Source: JANOZM01 sp031429355 (GTDB lineage Bacteria; Pseudomonadota; Gammaproteobacteria; Burkholderiales; Burkholderiaceae_E). Taken from it: DNA of 64,000 nt. Positions 55,054 to 64,000 of the stretch are shown in pieces. Within the stretch, counting starts at the first letter, position 1. Each line of letters opens with the position of its first letter. Location of the stretch: contig JANOZM010000007.1 of assembly GCA_031429355.1 (NCBI GenBank), positions 124,001 through 188,000 of the forward strand, in the 5' to 3' direction. A model generated the notes under the pieces. It had not been told where the DNA came from. It did not search any database and worked only from the letters and a program-made list of their open reading frames with translations. A program made the translations under genes and the position numbers.

Positions 55054-55596
55054 ATGAACGCAACGCGCCGCCAAATACTGCTTACCGCTAGCCTTTTTTC
55101 AAGCGCTGCCGCTACGGGCTGCGGCTTTCGCTTGCGCGGTAGTGTTGGCCTGCCTTTTCAAACTATTTATGTAGACGCACCGCGTACCTCAGCGGTAGCA
55201 GTAGAACTCAGTCGGCAATTAGTTGCCTTGCAAGAAGCCCAAGGCGGCACTAAGTTGGTTAGCAAACCCAACGAAGCGCAGATTATTTTGCGGGTGATTA
55301 CCGAGGCGCGTGAAAAAGAAGTCTTGGGGTTCTCTACGAGCGGTGCACAACGTGATTACCAAGTACGAGTACGCTTTCGCTATGAAGTATTAGATGGCAA
55401 AAGGCCTTTAGGCAAAGAACTCGGTGAACGCATTGGTGAACCGATCGAACTAGTTTTACGGCGCGATGTCACCACCATTGATAGCCAATTAACGGCCAAG
55501 CAAGAAGAAGATGTTTTGTTGTACCGCGAAATGCAAAGCGATATTGTTCAGCAAGTGCTAACCCGCCTAGCCGCATTAAAACTTAACAAGACCTAA
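55054..55596 (+). CDS. lptE: LPS-assembly lipoprotein LptE
   Basis: 180 residues. It starts with a basic n-region and a lipoprotein signal ending AATGC, so the mature N-terminal Cys follows Gly in GCGFRLRG, the family's usual opening. LptE plugs the LptD barrel in the outer membrane and helps insert lipopolysaccharide. The leuS-lptE-holA order is typical of proteobacteria. The ATG at 55054 is preferred over the GTG immediately before it. Confidence 0.93.
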   Translation: MNATRRQILLTASLFSSAAATGCGFRLRGSVGLPFQTIYVDAPRTSAVAVELSRQLVALQEAQGGTKLVSKPNEAQIILRVITEAREKEVLGFSTSGAQRDYQVRVRFRYEVLDGKRPLGKELGERIGEPIELVLRRDVTTIDSQLTAKQEEDVLLYREMQSDIVQQVLTRLAALKLNKT

Positions 55597-55607
55597 GCGC
55601 TTAAAAA

Positions 55608-56669
55608 ATGAAAGTAAGCCACGAACAATTAGAGGCCAAACTAGGCAGCGCAAGCGCTAACTTGCCGCCGCTAATTTGGGTGGCTGGTAACGAACCGTTA
55701 TTAGTCATTGAAAGTGGCGATTTGGTACGCAATACGGCGCGCAAATTGGGCTACTCGGAACGAACCGTTATTAATGTAGACCGCTATACCAAGGCATCGG
55801 ATATTCAAGGGGCCGCTGGTTCTATGTCGCTATTTGCCGAGCAGCGCTTAGTAGAGCTGCGTTTACCCGCGGGCCGTTTTAATAAAGATCTTGGCGAGCT
55901 GTTAGTTGAATTACTGCCAACCCTAGGTGACGATACGCGTTTTTTAATCACTAGCGAACAGCTAGAGAAAACTGTCACCCAGGCCAGTTGGTTTAATCAG
56001 ATCGATAAATTATCTTGGCAGGTTTCCGTTTACGCTTTAAAACGTAGCCAATTACCACAATGGCTAAATGATCGATTAATGCGGCAAGGCCAAACGGCCG
56101 ATAAACCATTGCTCGAATGGTTGTCGGATAAAGTTGAAGGCAATTTGCTCGCCGCTCAACAAGAGGTTCGCAAACTCGCACTGCTTTGCGAAAAAGGCAA
56201 ACTCGATCCACTGCAAGTGCAACAAGTGGTACTTAACGTGGCGCGCTTCGACAGTTTTAGTGTGATTGATAGCGCGGTAGCTGGCGATGCGCAACGAGCG
56301 TTACGCGGCCTCGAGGGTTTAAAAGCCGAAGGCGAAGCGTTACCGTTAATTGTTTGGGCATATAGTGAGGCCGCGCGTGCTTTGTATAAAATGTGCCAAG
56401 CAAAAAACAAAGGCCAAAACCCCGCCGCCCTAACCATGCAGCTACGCCTGTTTGGTCCACGCGAAGCTTTGTTTGTTAATGCCTGTCAACGTTTATCGCT
56501 AGCGCAATGTGCAACCATTTTAAATTTAGTGGCCGGTGCCGATCGTTTAGCCAAAGGCATTAGCGATTCTCCTGCTCCAAATCGAACACGTATTACCGAC
56601 CCTTGGGAAATTTTAAGTGCCGCGGCTTGTTTGATGGCGGGCAAACAAGACTTTGCTATTGCGGCTTAA
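55608..56669 (+). CDS. holA: DNA polymerase III delta subunit
   Basis: 353 residues, the clamp-loader delta subunit that opens the beta sliding clamp. The fold begins with PLIWVAGNEPLLVIESGDLVR, has the clamp-contact region MSLFAEQRLVELRLPAG, LLITSEQLEK-type central strand and the C-terminal segments EGNLLAAQQEVRKLALL and FDSFSVIDSAVAGD. It lies 11 bases after lptE. A 67-base gap without clear terminator separates it from proA. Confidence 0.95.
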   Translation: MKVSHEQLEAKLGSASANLPPLIWVAGNEPLLVIESGDLVRNTARKLGYSERTVINVDRYTKASDIQGAAGSMSLFAEQRLVELRLPAGRFNKDLGELLVELLPTLGDDTRFLITSEQLEKTVTQASWFNQIDKLSWQVSVYALKRSQLPQWLNDRLMRQGQTADKPLLEWLSDKVEGNLLAAQQEVRKLALLCEKGKLDPLQVQQVVLNVARFDSFSVIDSAVAGDAQRALRGLEGLKAEGEALPLIVWAYSEAARALYKMCQAKNKGQNPAALTMQLRLFGPREALFVNACQRLSLAQCATILNLVAGADRLAKGISDSPAPNRTRITDPWEILSAAACLMAGKQDFAIAA

Positions 56670-56736
56670 CATTTTTCTCGTTGCTTATTATTTTCAGTGA
56701 TTGCACTACATAATTTTTTGATGAACAGCAAAAACA

Positions 56737-58005
56737 ATGGATGTTAGAACATACATGAGCACGGTGGGCAAACAGGCCCGCCAAGCCAGCCGTGCCATTG
56801 CACGCGCCGATACGCGCACTAAAAATGCCGCCCTTGCAAAAATTTGCGAAGCCATTCAAGCGCGACGCGAATCGTTAAAGGCAGTGAATCTTCAAGAGTT
56901 AGCAGCAGCGCGCGCCAACGGCAAAGACGACGCATTTATTGACCGACTTACGTTGTCCGACAAGGCCATCGACAGCATGATTAGTGGCTTACAACAAATC
57001 ATTCAGCTACCTGACCCCGTAGGCGAAATTGGCCCCTTACGTAGTTTGCCCAGTGGTATTCGCGTTGGACATATGCGCGTTCCGCTAGGCGTTGTGGGCA
57101 TCATTTACGAAAGCCGTCCAAACGTTACTATTGATGCGGCTGGCCTTTGTTTAAAGTCTGGCAATGCCACTATTTTACGCGGCGGCTCCGAAGCCTTATA
57201 TAGCAACACCGCGTTGGCTGAGTGCATTGCCGAAGGTTTGCGCGCCGTTGGTTTGCCTGACACTATTGTGCAAGTTGTTTCGACCGCCGATCGCAGCGCC
57301 GTCAGTGAAATGATTACGCACCCCGAATATGTTGATGTGATTATTCCGCGTGGTGGCAAATCGTTAATCGAACGCGTTAGCCAAGAAGCACGTGTGCCCG
57401 TCATTAAACACTTAGACGGCATTTGCCATGTGTATATCGACGACCAATGCGATATCGATATGGCAGTTAGCATTGCCTACAACGCTAAAGCCCAACGCTA
57501 TGGCACTTGCAACACAATGGAAAGTTTATTAATTAATCGTGCTGTGGCCAAGGCGGTGTTAGCTAAACTTGCTCCACAATATGCGGCTAAAGGCATTGAA
57601 ATTCGCGCCGACGAGGAAGCTAAAAAAATTCTTGGTGAACTCAATATTGTTGCGGTTGCAGCAACCGATCAAGATTTTCGTACCGAGTATTTAGGCCCGT
57701 GTCTTTCACTAAAACTAGTCGACAATGTTGATGAAGCAATTGATCACATCAATGAGTACAGCTCGGCGCATACCGACACAATCGTTACGCATCGACACGA
57801 TCGTGCCATGCAGTTTTTACGGGAAGTCGATAGCGCCTCGGTCATGATTAACGCTTCGACTCGTTTTGCTGACGGTTTCGAGTACGGCCTTGGAGCCGAG
57901 ATTGGTATTTCAACAAATAAATTGCACGCCCGTGGCCCCGTTGGCCTCGAGGGGCTTACAACCTATAAGTGGGTTGTGTTGGGCCAAGGCGAGATACGGA
58001 GTTAA
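56737..58005 (+). CDS. proA: Glutamate-5-semialdehyde dehydrogenase (gamma-glutamyl phosphate reductase)
   Basis: 422 residues. It reduces gamma-glutamyl phosphate to glutamate semialdehyde in proline synthesis, using NADPH. Marks are RVPLGVVGIIYESRPNVT, LRGGSEAL, DVIIPRGGKSLI, the active-site Cys in RYGTCNTMESLL, and SSAHTDTIVT. The ATG at 56737 gives the usual N-terminus MDVRTYMSTVGKQARQASRA. The next gene (hemJ) follows at once. Confidence 0.97.
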   Translation: MDVRTYMSTVGKQARQASRAIARADTRTKNAALAKICEAIQARRESLKAVNLQELAAARANGKDDAFIDRLTLSDKAIDSMISGLQQIIQLPDPVGEIGPLRSLPSGIRVGHMRVPLGVVGIIYESRPNVTIDAAGLCLKSGNATILRGGSEALYSNTALAECIAEGLRAVGLPDTIVQVVSTADRSAVSEMITHPEYVDVIIPRGGKSLIERVSQEARVPVIKHLDGICHVYIDDQCDIDMAVSIAYNAKAQRYGTCNTMESLLINRAVAKAVLAKLAPQYAAKGIEIRADEEAKKILGELNIVAVAATDQDFRTEYLGPCLSLKLVDNVDEAIDHINEYSSAHTDTIVTHRHDRAMQFLREVDSASVMINASTRFADGFEYGLGAEIGISTNKLHARGPVGLEGLTTYKWVVLGQGEIRS

Positions 58006-58010
58006 TGACA

Positions 58011-58427
58011 ATGTTGTGGGTAAAAGCTCTACATATTATTTTTGTGGCCAGTTGGTTTGCGGGTCTTTTTTATTTGCCACGCATTTTGGTTAATTTAAGC
58101 CTAAGTAAAGAACCAAGCGAAAAAGCACGCTTACTATTGATGGGCCGCAAGCTCTATCGTTTTATGGGGCCTTTGATGGTACTGGCACTAATTTTTGGCC
58201 TTTGGCTATGGCTAGGCTATGGCATTGGTGCCGATGCTTATTGGATGCATGCCAAGCTAGCACTAGTTGTGTTGATGATCGGTTATCACCATGTTTGTGG
58301 TCGCCTATTAAAGCGCTTTGAAGCCGATCGCAATGTTCGTTCGCATATTTGGTATCGCGTGTTTAACGAACTATCGGTTTTAGCGTTCGCCGCAATTGTC
58401 ATTCTCGTTGTTGTTAAACCATTTTAA
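58011..58427 (+). CDS. hemJ: Protoporphyrinogen oxidase HemJ (CopD-like membrane protein)
   Basis: 138 residues with four membrane segments, from ATG at 58011, which has GGAG 9 bases upstream (the ATG at 58005 overlaps the proA stop and is too close). The start MLWVKALHIIFVASWFAGL with His8 and the region WMHAKLALVVLM with Lys82 then GYHHVCGRLLKRF match the HemJ family, which oxidises protoporphyrinogen IX in heme synthesis. Such genes are often labelled CopD family; the HemJ reading is preferred on length and on these residues. Confidence 0.85.
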   Translation: MLWVKALHIIFVASWFAGLFYLPRILVNLSLSKEPSEKARLLLMGRKLYRFMGPLMVLALIFGLWLWLGYGIGADAYWMHAKLALVVLMIGYHHVCGRLLKRFEADRNVRSHIWYRVFNELSVLAFAAIVILVVVKPF

Positions 58428-58438
58428 AAGTTCAATCC

Positions 58439-59035
58439 GTGAAAACTATTGAGTACTTCCTTACCCCGGTTTCACCTTGGGCCTATTTAGGTCACCAGCG
58501 TTTAATTACTATTGCCCAAAAACACAACGCCACAATCGAATTGATTCCCATCGATTTAGGTGCAAAAATTTTTCCACAAACCGGCGGCCTGCCATTGGCT
58601 CAACGAGCCCCACAACGACAACTGTATCGGCTAGAAGAATTAGCCCGCTGGCGCGATTTTTTAAATCTGCCGCTTAATGTAAAGCCCGCATTTTTTCCTG
58701 TGTCAGACGCGCTAGCCAATGAAATGATCGTTGCGGCGCAAGTTGTTGGTGGTGATGCTAAAGCCTTAGCGTTCAGCGGCAAAATTTTAAAATCCGTTTG
58801 GGTCGATGAACTAAATGTTGCCGACAAAGCCTTGTTATTGCAGTTAGCCAACGCATGCAACATCGACACCGTTGCGTTAGAGGCGGCTTTACCAAACTCA
58901 CGCGCTCAACTAGACATCAATAACCAGCGTGCCATGCAAGGTAATGTATTTGGTGCTCCTTGGTTCAAGATAGGTGCCAATAATTTTTGGGGACAAGACC
59001 GGCTAGACTTCGTAGAACGGGCGGTGACTCTGTGA
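58439..59035 (+). CDS. DsbA-fold oxidoreductase / 2-hydroxychromene-2-carboxylate isomerase family
   Basis: 198 residues, GTG start. A thioredoxin-fold protein with an inserted helical domain: the start YFLTPVSPWAYLGHQRL has SPW where kappa-class GST and NahD-type isomerases have their catalytic Ser, and the end has VFGAPWFKIGANNFWGQDRLDF. NahD-type enzymes isomerise a naphthalene-pathway intermediate with glutathione, but no such pathway lies nearby, so the real substrate is open. Its stop overlaps the next gene's GTG start (GTGA). Confidence 0.85.
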   Translation: MKTIEYFLTPVSPWAYLGHQRLITIAQKHNATIELIPIDLGAKIFPQTGGLPLAQRAPQRQLYRLEELARWRDFLNLPLNVKPAFFPVSDALANEMIVAAQVVGGDAKALAFSGKILKSVWVDELNVADKALLLQLANACNIDTVALEAALPNSRAQLDINNQRAMQGNVFGAPWFKIGANNFWGQDRLDFVERAVTL

Positions 59036-60321
59036 GTGTTTTAATCGACTTTTTTTCGCCTTGTCCCCGTGGGTCAGAAGCCTTACTGGCAATCGAGTTA
59101 CAAAGTATTGGCGCAAAAAATATCGTACTTGCAGGCGGCGGTGTTAGTTTTAGCGGCGACCAAATTGTTGGATGGCGTGCCAATTTGGAATCTCGCTTTG
59201 CGAGCCGAGTTTTGCAGCGCTTAAACCAAGGTCCTTACGAAAGTACGGACGACTTGTACCAACTGGCTTACGATACGCCATGGGAGTTGTTTCACGACGT
59301 AGACGCGACCCTGCGAGTCGACATTACCGCTACGCGAGCACCTCTGCAAAGCCTACAGTTCTCAACACTACGAATTAAAGATGGTATTTGTGATCGCTAC
59401 CGCGAAGCGACGGGCGAGCGCCCTTCAATTGACACCCACAACCCAATACGGCGCGTCTTTGCCTACGTTAGCGACTTCACCTGCCAATTGTATTTAGATT
59501 GGTCAGGCGAGCCTTTGTTTAAGCGCGGCTGGCGTCGTGAAGCAAACGATGCACCAATGAAAGAAAACTTGGCAGCGACCGTTTTAGCGCTATCAGGCTG
59601 GGCTGGCTGGGCAGCACGCGTTCCGGGCTCTTTAGTTTTACCCGAAGGTACGCCCAATGTGTTGCTCGATCCATTTTGTGGTTCAGGCACTATTGCAATT
59701 GAGGCTGCCTGTATGGCTAAAGGTATTTTGCCGGGTTCGCAACGACGCTTTGCATTCCAAGACCAACTTGGATTCGACCATAGCGCTTGGCAACGCATAC
59801 GCGATAAAAGTGCTAACCAAGCAGCCGCAGCTGCTAAAGCCGTTGAAGTGTTACTGGGTGGTCCAGCAAAAATTTATGCCTCCGATATTACGCCTGCCGC
59901 TTTAGCTATTGCGCGCGAAAATGCGAGCGAAGCCGGTCTATCTAAAACAGATATCGAGTTTAAGCAAAGCGATGCCTTGCATTGGAACGCGCCCGCTAGC
60001 GGCGGCATTTTGGTAACCAACCCACCTTACGGTGAGCGAATTGATATGAAGGGGCGCAAAGTCATTACCAGTGACGAGCGCTTTTGGCCATTGTTTGGCG
60101 ATCTGATGAAGAAGCAATTTAACGGTTGGCAGGCTTGGTTGTTTACGGGCGATTTAGAATTGCCGGGTCATATTCGATTGAAACCTAAGCGTCGTACACC
60201 CTTATTTAATGGCCCGATCGAATGCCGATTATTTGGTTTTGAAATGTATTTAGGTACAAAAAAAATCAAAAAACTAGAAGCCGCTGCAAACGCTGCTGGA
60301 ATCGGCGACAGTAACGCTTAG
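59032..60321 (+). CDS. THUMP-domain rRNA/tRNA guanine-N2 methyltransferase (RlmL-like)
   Basis: 429 residues from the GTG at 59032, which overlaps the previous stop by GTGA. Residues about 45-160 form the THUMP RNA-binding region. The methyltransferase domain has LDPFCGSGTIAIEAACMA (SAM motif I), IYASDITPAALAIARENA and the catalytic NPPYGERI, the N-methylating NPPY type. It matches the N-terminal RlmL half of E. coli RlmKL (23S G2445) without the RlmK part. A tRNA G10-type target is the alternative. Confidence 0.92.
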   Translation: MSVLIDFFSPCPRGSEALLAIELQSIGAKNIVLAGGGVSFSGDQIVGWRANLESRFASRVLQRLNQGPYESTDDLYQLAYDTPWELFHDVDATLRVDITATRAPLQSLQFSTLRIKDGICDRYREATGERPSIDTHNPIRRVFAYVSDFTCQLYLDWSGEPLFKRGWRREANDAPMKENLAATVLALSGWAGWAARVPGSLVLPEGTPNVLLDPFCGSGTIAIEAACMAKGILPGSQRRFAFQDQLGFDHSAWQRIRDKSANQAAAAAKAVEVLLGGPAKIYASDITPAALAIARENASEAGLSKTDIEFKQSDALHWNAPASGGILVTNPPYGERIDMKGRKVITSDERFWPLFGDLMKKQFNGWQAWLFTGDLELPGHIRLKPKRRTPLFNGPIECRLFGFEMYLGTKKIKKLEAAANAAGIGDSNA

Positions 60322-60393
60322 TTTGATAACTGTTAATTCAAACAGTTTTAATTCAACAAATATTGATTCAATAAATTAACCCAAAGTTGCGCA

Positions 60394-61050
60394 ATGTATA
60401 TACCAAAGCATTTTGACGAAAAAGACCCTTCCACCTTGCAAGCGTTAATTGCTGCCCATCCTCTAGCAACTTGGATGACAATCGATGATTCACAAGGTTC
60501 TCCCGAATTATTGGCAAACCATATTCCATTCACGCTCGATCCAACGCGCGGCCCACATGGAACATTGGTCGGGCACGTAGCCAAAGCAAATCCAGTGTGG
60601 CAGTTGTTTTCAAAAACTAGCCCTTCAATCATTGCGTTTCAAGGCCCAGAAATTTATATAACCCCGTCTTGGTACCCATCGAAACAAGAACATGGCAAAG
60701 TGGTTCCAACATGGAACTACGCCGTAGTGCATGCTCACGGAATACCCACGGCAATTAGTGATGCGCAAGGTTTGCTAAAGATAGTTAACTTCTTAACTGA
60801 TACGCATGAGGGACAACTACAAAAAACGCAGGGCAAAACACCGTGGCAAGTGAGTGATGCACCAACCGATTATATTGAGTCGATGCTAAACGCAATTGTT
60901 GGAATAGAAATTCCAATTGCGAAGTTAGAAGGCAAATGGAAGATCAGCCAAAATCGACCTAAATCGGAACAAGTCGGCGTTGTTTCGGGGCTAAACGAGA
61001 TGGGTACACCTAGCGCCTTGGCTATGGCTAATTTGGTTAAAAACCTCTAG
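60394..61050 (+). CDS. FMN-binding PaiB-family protein
   Basis: 218 residues. Full-length PaiB family: MYIPKHFDEKDPSTLQALIAAHPLATW at the start, ANHIPFTLD, GHVAKANPVWQ, ITPSWYPSKQEHGKVVPTWNY, and KISQNRPKSEQVGVVSGL. The fold is a split-barrel flavin binder. Bacillus PaiB was described as a negative regulator of sporulation and protease genes, but the molecular role here is unknown. A terminator stem begins within the last codons and includes the first base of the stop. Confidence 0.9.
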   Translation: MYIPKHFDEKDPSTLQALIAAHPLATWMTIDDSQGSPELLANHIPFTLDPTRGPHGTLVGHVAKANPVWQLFSKTSPSIIAFQGPEIYITPSWYPSKQEHGKVVPTWNYAVVHAHGIPTAISDAQGLLKIVNFLTDTHEGQLQKTQGKTPWQVSDAPTDYIESMLNAIVGIEIPIAKLEGKWKISQNRPKSEQVGVVSGLNEMGTPSALAMANLVKNL

Positions 61051-61069
61051 CGAAATTGGTAGAGGTTTT
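61040..61069. terminator. Bidirectional terminator between paiB-type gene and pilU
   Basis: A 9-bp perfect stem AAAACCTCT/AGAGGTTTT (61040-61048 and 61061-61069) with a 12-base loop, A-rich on the left and T-rich on the right. It spans the paiB-type gene stop codon and lies 15 bases beyond the convergent pilU stop, so it can serve both genes. Confidence 0.85.
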
Positions 61070-61083
61070 TAGCCTACTAAAAA

Positions 61084-62223
61084 TTACACTAAATCCAAAT
61101 GCGCAATACCCTCACCCAACACGCGTTTATCGCGCTTACTATTGAGCTTAATATTTAAGCGTAGATCATTCACAGAATCGGCATTACGCAACGCATCTTC
61201 GTAAGTAATCAAATTTTCTTCAAACAGTTCAAACAGTGCTTGATCGAAAGTTTGCATGCCGGCTTCGCGACCTTTTTTCATCTGCTCTTTGATCTCGCTA
61301 ACTTCACCTTTAAAGATTAAATCGGCAATGTAAGGCGTGTTAATCATTACTTCAACAGCGGGCACTCGACCCTTTGTGCCTTGAATCGGCAGCAGGCGTT
61401 GTGAAATCATCGAGCGTAAGTTCAAGGACAAATCCATTAGCAATTGTTGACGACGCTCTTCTGGGAAGAAGTTAATAATTCGGTCAAGCGCTTGGTTGGC
61501 GCTATTCGCATGTAAGGTTGCTAGACAAAGATGGCCTGTTTCTGCAAAAGCAACCGCATGCTCCATCGTTTCACGATCGCGAATCTCACCGATCATAATG
61601 ACATCGGGGGCTTGGCGTAGGGTGTTCTTCAGTGCAATGGCCCAATCGTTCGTGTCAACGCCAACTTCGCGGTGGGTAACGATGCAGTTTTTGTGGGGGT
61701 GCACATATTCAACTGGGTCTTCAATCGTAATAATATGGCCGTAAGTGTTCTCATTACGGTAGCCAACCATTGCTGCTAAAGAAGTCGATTTACCAGAACC
61801 CGTTCCACCCACCATAATGATTAAGCCGCGCTTGGTTAAACTTAATTCACGCACACTATGAGGTAGACGTAATTCTTCAAAATTAGGAATGTCGGTGCGA
61901 ATCGTACGCAACACAATGCCTACACGGCCCTGTTGCATAAAAGCGTTTACACGGAAACGGCCAATGCCAGAAGGACTAATTGCAAAGTTCACCTCACGAT
62001 TTGCTTCAAATTCACCGGCTTGACGGTCATTCATAATCGCGCGTGCTAACTCAACCGTGTGGGTTGGCGTTAGTGGCACATTCGAAACTGGCGTTAACTT
62101 TCCGTCAATTTTAAATGCAGGGGGAAACTCAGCAGTTAGAAATAAATCAGAACCACGTTTGTTAACCATCAACCGCAGCAGGTCGTTCATAAACTTCGAG
62201 GCTTGATCGCGCTCTAATTGCAT
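61084..62223 (-). CDS. pilU: Type IV pilus retraction-associated ATPase PilU
   Basis: 379 residues, PilT/PilU family. Walker A is GGTGSGKSTSLAAM, the Asp box ITIEDPVEYVH, Walker B DVIMIGEIRDRETME and the His box GHLCLATLHANSA. The start LMVNKRGSDLFLTAEFPPAFKIDG and the C-terminal extension (NIKLNSKRDKRVLGEG) separate it from PilT. PilU assists PilT in pulling the pilus back. It lies 28 bases downstream of pilT in the same transcript. Confidence 0.95.
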   Translation of the reverse strand: MQLERDQASKFMNDLLRLMVNKRGSDLFLTAEFPPAFKIDGKLTPVSNVPLTPTHTVELARAIMNDRQAGEFEANREVNFAISPSGIGRFRVNAFMQQGRVGIVLRTIRTDIPNFEELRLPHSVRELSLTKRGLIIMVGGTGSGKSTSLAAMVGYRNENTYGHIITIEDPVEYVHPHKNCIVTHREVGVDTNDWAIALKNTLRQAPDVIMIGEIRDRETMEHAVAFAETGHLCLATLHANSANQALDRIINFFPEERRQQLLMDLSLNLRSMISQRLLPIQGTKGRVPAVEVMINTPYIADLIFKGEVSEIKEQMKKGREAGMQTFDQALFELFEENLITYEDALRNADSVNDLRLNIKLNSKRDKRVLGEGIAHLDLV

Positions 62224-62251
62224 AGTGTTACTCCAAATCTAAAAATAAAAA

Positions 62252-63295
62252 TCAACCTGGGAACATGTCTTTGTTGGTTGCTGAAGATCGAGCTTCTGCC
62301 ATCGAAATAACATTCCGACGAACTAGATCGCTCAAACATTGATCCATAGTTTGCATACCTAAACTCTGACCGGTTTGGATCGACGAGTTCATTTGCGAGA
62401 CTTTAGCTTCGCGAATCAAGTTACGAATTGCGGGCGTACCAATCATAATTTCATGAGCCGCAACGCGACCGGTGCCGTCTTTGGTTTTTAATAGCGACTG
62501 TGAAATAACCGCTTTTAATGACTCAGACAACATCGCACGAACCATCTCTTTTTCGGCCGCTGGAAACACGTCGATAATACGGTCAACGGTTTTTGCAGCT
62601 GATGAAGTATGCAAAGTACCAAACACTAAGTGACCAGTTTCTGAAGCAGTTAGTGCTAATCGAATGGTCTCTAAGTCACGTAACTCACCCACCAAAATAA
62701 TATCTGGGTCTTCACGTAAGGCTGATTTAAGCGCGTTGTTAAACGACAAAGTATGCGGGCCGACTTCGCGTTGATTGATTAGGCAGCGTTTAGATTCATG
62801 TACAAATTCAACTGGATCTTCAACGGTCAAAATGTGTCCGTAAACACTCTCGTTGACATGATTCACCATCCCGGCAAGCGTTGTTGATTTACCTGAACCC
62901 GTTGGGCCGGTAACCAACACTAGGCCACGCGGAGTCATGGCGAGTTCACTAAAAATCTTAGGCGCGTTTAACTCTTCAAGCGATAAAATTTTCGAGGGAA
63001 TGGTTCGCATTACAGCGCCAGCGCCACGGTTTTGCACAAACGCGTTCACACGAAAGCGTGCGAGACCAGGAATTGCAAACGAAAAATCGCACTCTAAGTT
63101 TTCTTCAAACTGTTTGCGTTGCGAGTCGTTCATAATGTCGTACACCATTGCGTGTACGTCTTTGTGCTCCATGGCTGGCAAATTGATTCGGCGCACGTCA
63201 CCGTGCACGCGAATCATCGGCGGCAAGCCGGCTGAAAGGTGTAAATCGGAGGCTTTGTTTTTTACAGCAAAGGCAAGAAGTTCGGCGATGTCCAT
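62252..63295 (-). CDS. pilT: Type IV pilus retraction ATPase PilT
   Basis: 347 residues. The hexameric motor at the inner face of the cell membrane that depolymerises the pilus for twitching motility and DNA uptake. Marks are MDIAELLAFAVKNKASDLHLSAG, Walker A GPTGSGKSTTLAGM, ILTVEDPVEFVHE, Walker B DIILVGELRDLETI, the His box GHLVFGTLHTSSA and the C-terminal AIRNLIREAK of PilT. First of the pilT-pilU pair and divergent from yggS. Confidence 0.97.
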   Translation of the reverse strand: MDIAELLAFAVKNKASDLHLSAGLPPMIRVHGDVRRINLPAMEHKDVHAMVYDIMNDSQRKQFEENLECDFSFAIPGLARFRVNAFVQNRGAGAVMRTIPSKILSLEELNAPKIFSELAMTPRGLVLVTGPTGSGKSTTLAGMVNHVNESVYGHILTVEDPVEFVHESKRCLINQREVGPHTLSFNNALKSALREDPDIILVGELRDLETIRLALTASETGHLVFGTLHTSSAAKTVDRIIDVFPAAEKEMVRAMLSESLKAVISQSLLKTKDGTGRVAAHEIMIGTPAIRNLIREAKVSQMNSSIQTGQSLGMQTMDQCLSDLVRRNVISMAEARSSATNKDMFPG

Positions 63296-63426
63296 TTAGA
63301 ATACAGGCAAGAGTAGCGGATTTACCGAACATAGCCACTTGCGCGCCCTACACCAACAAGCGTGCGAAGAGAGGCTGATGCTGGCGACAAGCGGTCAGCA
63401 ATTGATGTTAAACAACAGGATCAAGT

Positions 63427-64000
63427 GTGAACAAAACCACAGAGCAACTTATTTCTTTAGCCCAACAAAAGCTTGATGTGGTGACGGCACGTTTAAAACA
63501 AGCGGTCGAAAAACACGGATCAACGGACACACCGGTAAAGCTGTTAGCTGTTAGTAAAACATTCCCCGCTCAAGCGGTGCTTAGTTTTGTACATTGCGGG
63601 CAGCTTAGTTTTGGCGAAAACTATGTCCAAGAAGCCTGCGAGAAAATTATTCAATGTCGTGAACTTCTCGCCAAAGAAAACAACAATGCAAAACTAGAAT
63701 GGCATTTTATCGGCCCACTGCAAAGCAATAAGACACGACAAGTTGCCGAGCATTTCGATTGGGTTCAATCGGTTGATCGACTTAAAATCGCACAACGGCT
63801 AAACGAGCAACGCCCAGATCATTTAGAACCGTTAAATGTTTGCGTTCAGGTAAACGTTAGTGGCGAGGCAAGCAAAAGTGGTTGTCAGCCTCAAGAAGCT
63901 TTGGCATTGGCAGCACAAATCAGGGCACTGCCGAAACTAAAGCTACGGGGCCTAATGGCAATTCCAGAGGCGATTATTGAAAGCAGCGATCAAGTAAATA
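63427..64000 (+). CDS. yggS: YggS-family PLP homeostasis protein (3' end outside window)
   Basis: The first 191 residues of a PLP-binding barrel protein, GTG start with AGGA upstream; the frame runs off the window end without a stop. Diagnostic segments are VKLLAVSKTFPAQAV with the PLP lysine, SFGENYVQEACEK, WHFIGPLQSNKTRQVAEHFDWVQSVDR and QVNVSGEASKSGC. The family binds pyridoxal phosphate without known catalysis and buffers the cofactor. In related genomes proC often follows; that region is not in the window. Confidence 0.96.
   Translation, partial: MNKTTEQLISLAQQKLDVVTARLKQAVEKHGSTDTPVKLLAVSKTFPAQAVLSFVHCGQLSFGENYVQEACEKIIQCRELLAKENNNAKLEWHFIGPLQSNKTRQVAEHFDWVQSVDRLKIAQRLNEQRPDHLEPLNVCVQVNVSGEASKSGCQPQEALALAAQIRALPKLKLRGLMAIPEAIIESSDQVN

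Noticed and set aside
58439..59035. Naphthalene-degradation isomerase (nahD) as a firm call
   Set aside because: Family features fit, but there is no aromatic degradation cluster, so only the family name is given.

Overview
The window reads as a betaproteobacterial (Burkholderiales-like) chromosome with an AT-richer composition than is usual for that order. Pointers are: EarP next to an EF-P carrying arginine at position 32; a DUF3579 gene divergent from argD-argF; xseB-ispA-dxs beside a Rieske oxygenase; polA, LOG-family, thrB and a BPSS1780-type membrane protein together; and pilT/pilU divergent from yggS. Assignment below order level is not attempted. No rRNA, tRNA, CRISPR array, insertion sequence or prophage was seen, and no gene-free stretch exceeds 300 bases.

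Layout. 1-7.7 kb: a truncated gamma-glutamyltransferase, a KTSC-domain protein, earP-efp, a response regulator, DUF3579, argD-argF and an ECF sigma factor. 7.8-10.1 kb: an OmpR-type two-component pair. 10.0-32.9 kb: the standout region. A minus-strand operon encodes, in transcription order, a GAF-HlyD adaptor, a PqqD/M50/HlyD membrane protein, a shortened SecA-like ATPase, a 3827-residue repeat protein with an N-terminal DUF4347 domain, a PAS-GGDEF diguanylate cyclase and a GGDEF-EAL phosphodiesterase. Divergent from it are a TolC-family outer membrane protein and the c-di-GMP-binding protein YajQ. 32.9-38.3 kb: dxs, ispA, xseB, a Rieske oxygenase and a sulfurtransferase. 38.4-44.4 kb: a ZIP transporter, a spore-coat-U type chaperone-usher pilus operon and a Tat-type dienelactone hydrolase. 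44.4-64 kb: housekeeping genes (polA, LOG protein, thrB, uvrD, leuS, lptE, holA, proA, hemJ, an RNA methyltransferase, paiB), pilU, pilT and the start of yggS.

How the genes may work together. The 10-33 kb block has the parts of a dedicated export route for one giant surface protein: two inner-membrane adaptors, an outer-membrane channel and a cytoplasmic motor. The motor is SecA-like and there is no ABC transporter. The ATPase gene and its presumed cargo overlap by ATGA. Two c-di-GMP turnover enzymes end the operon and a c-di-GMP receptor follows tolC, so attachment or release of the giant protein may be set by c-di-GMP, similar in logic to LapA-type adhesins but with different machinery. 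I know of no named system with this gene set. Two further surface systems (SCPU pili and type IV pilus retraction ATPases) suggest a surface-attached lifestyle.
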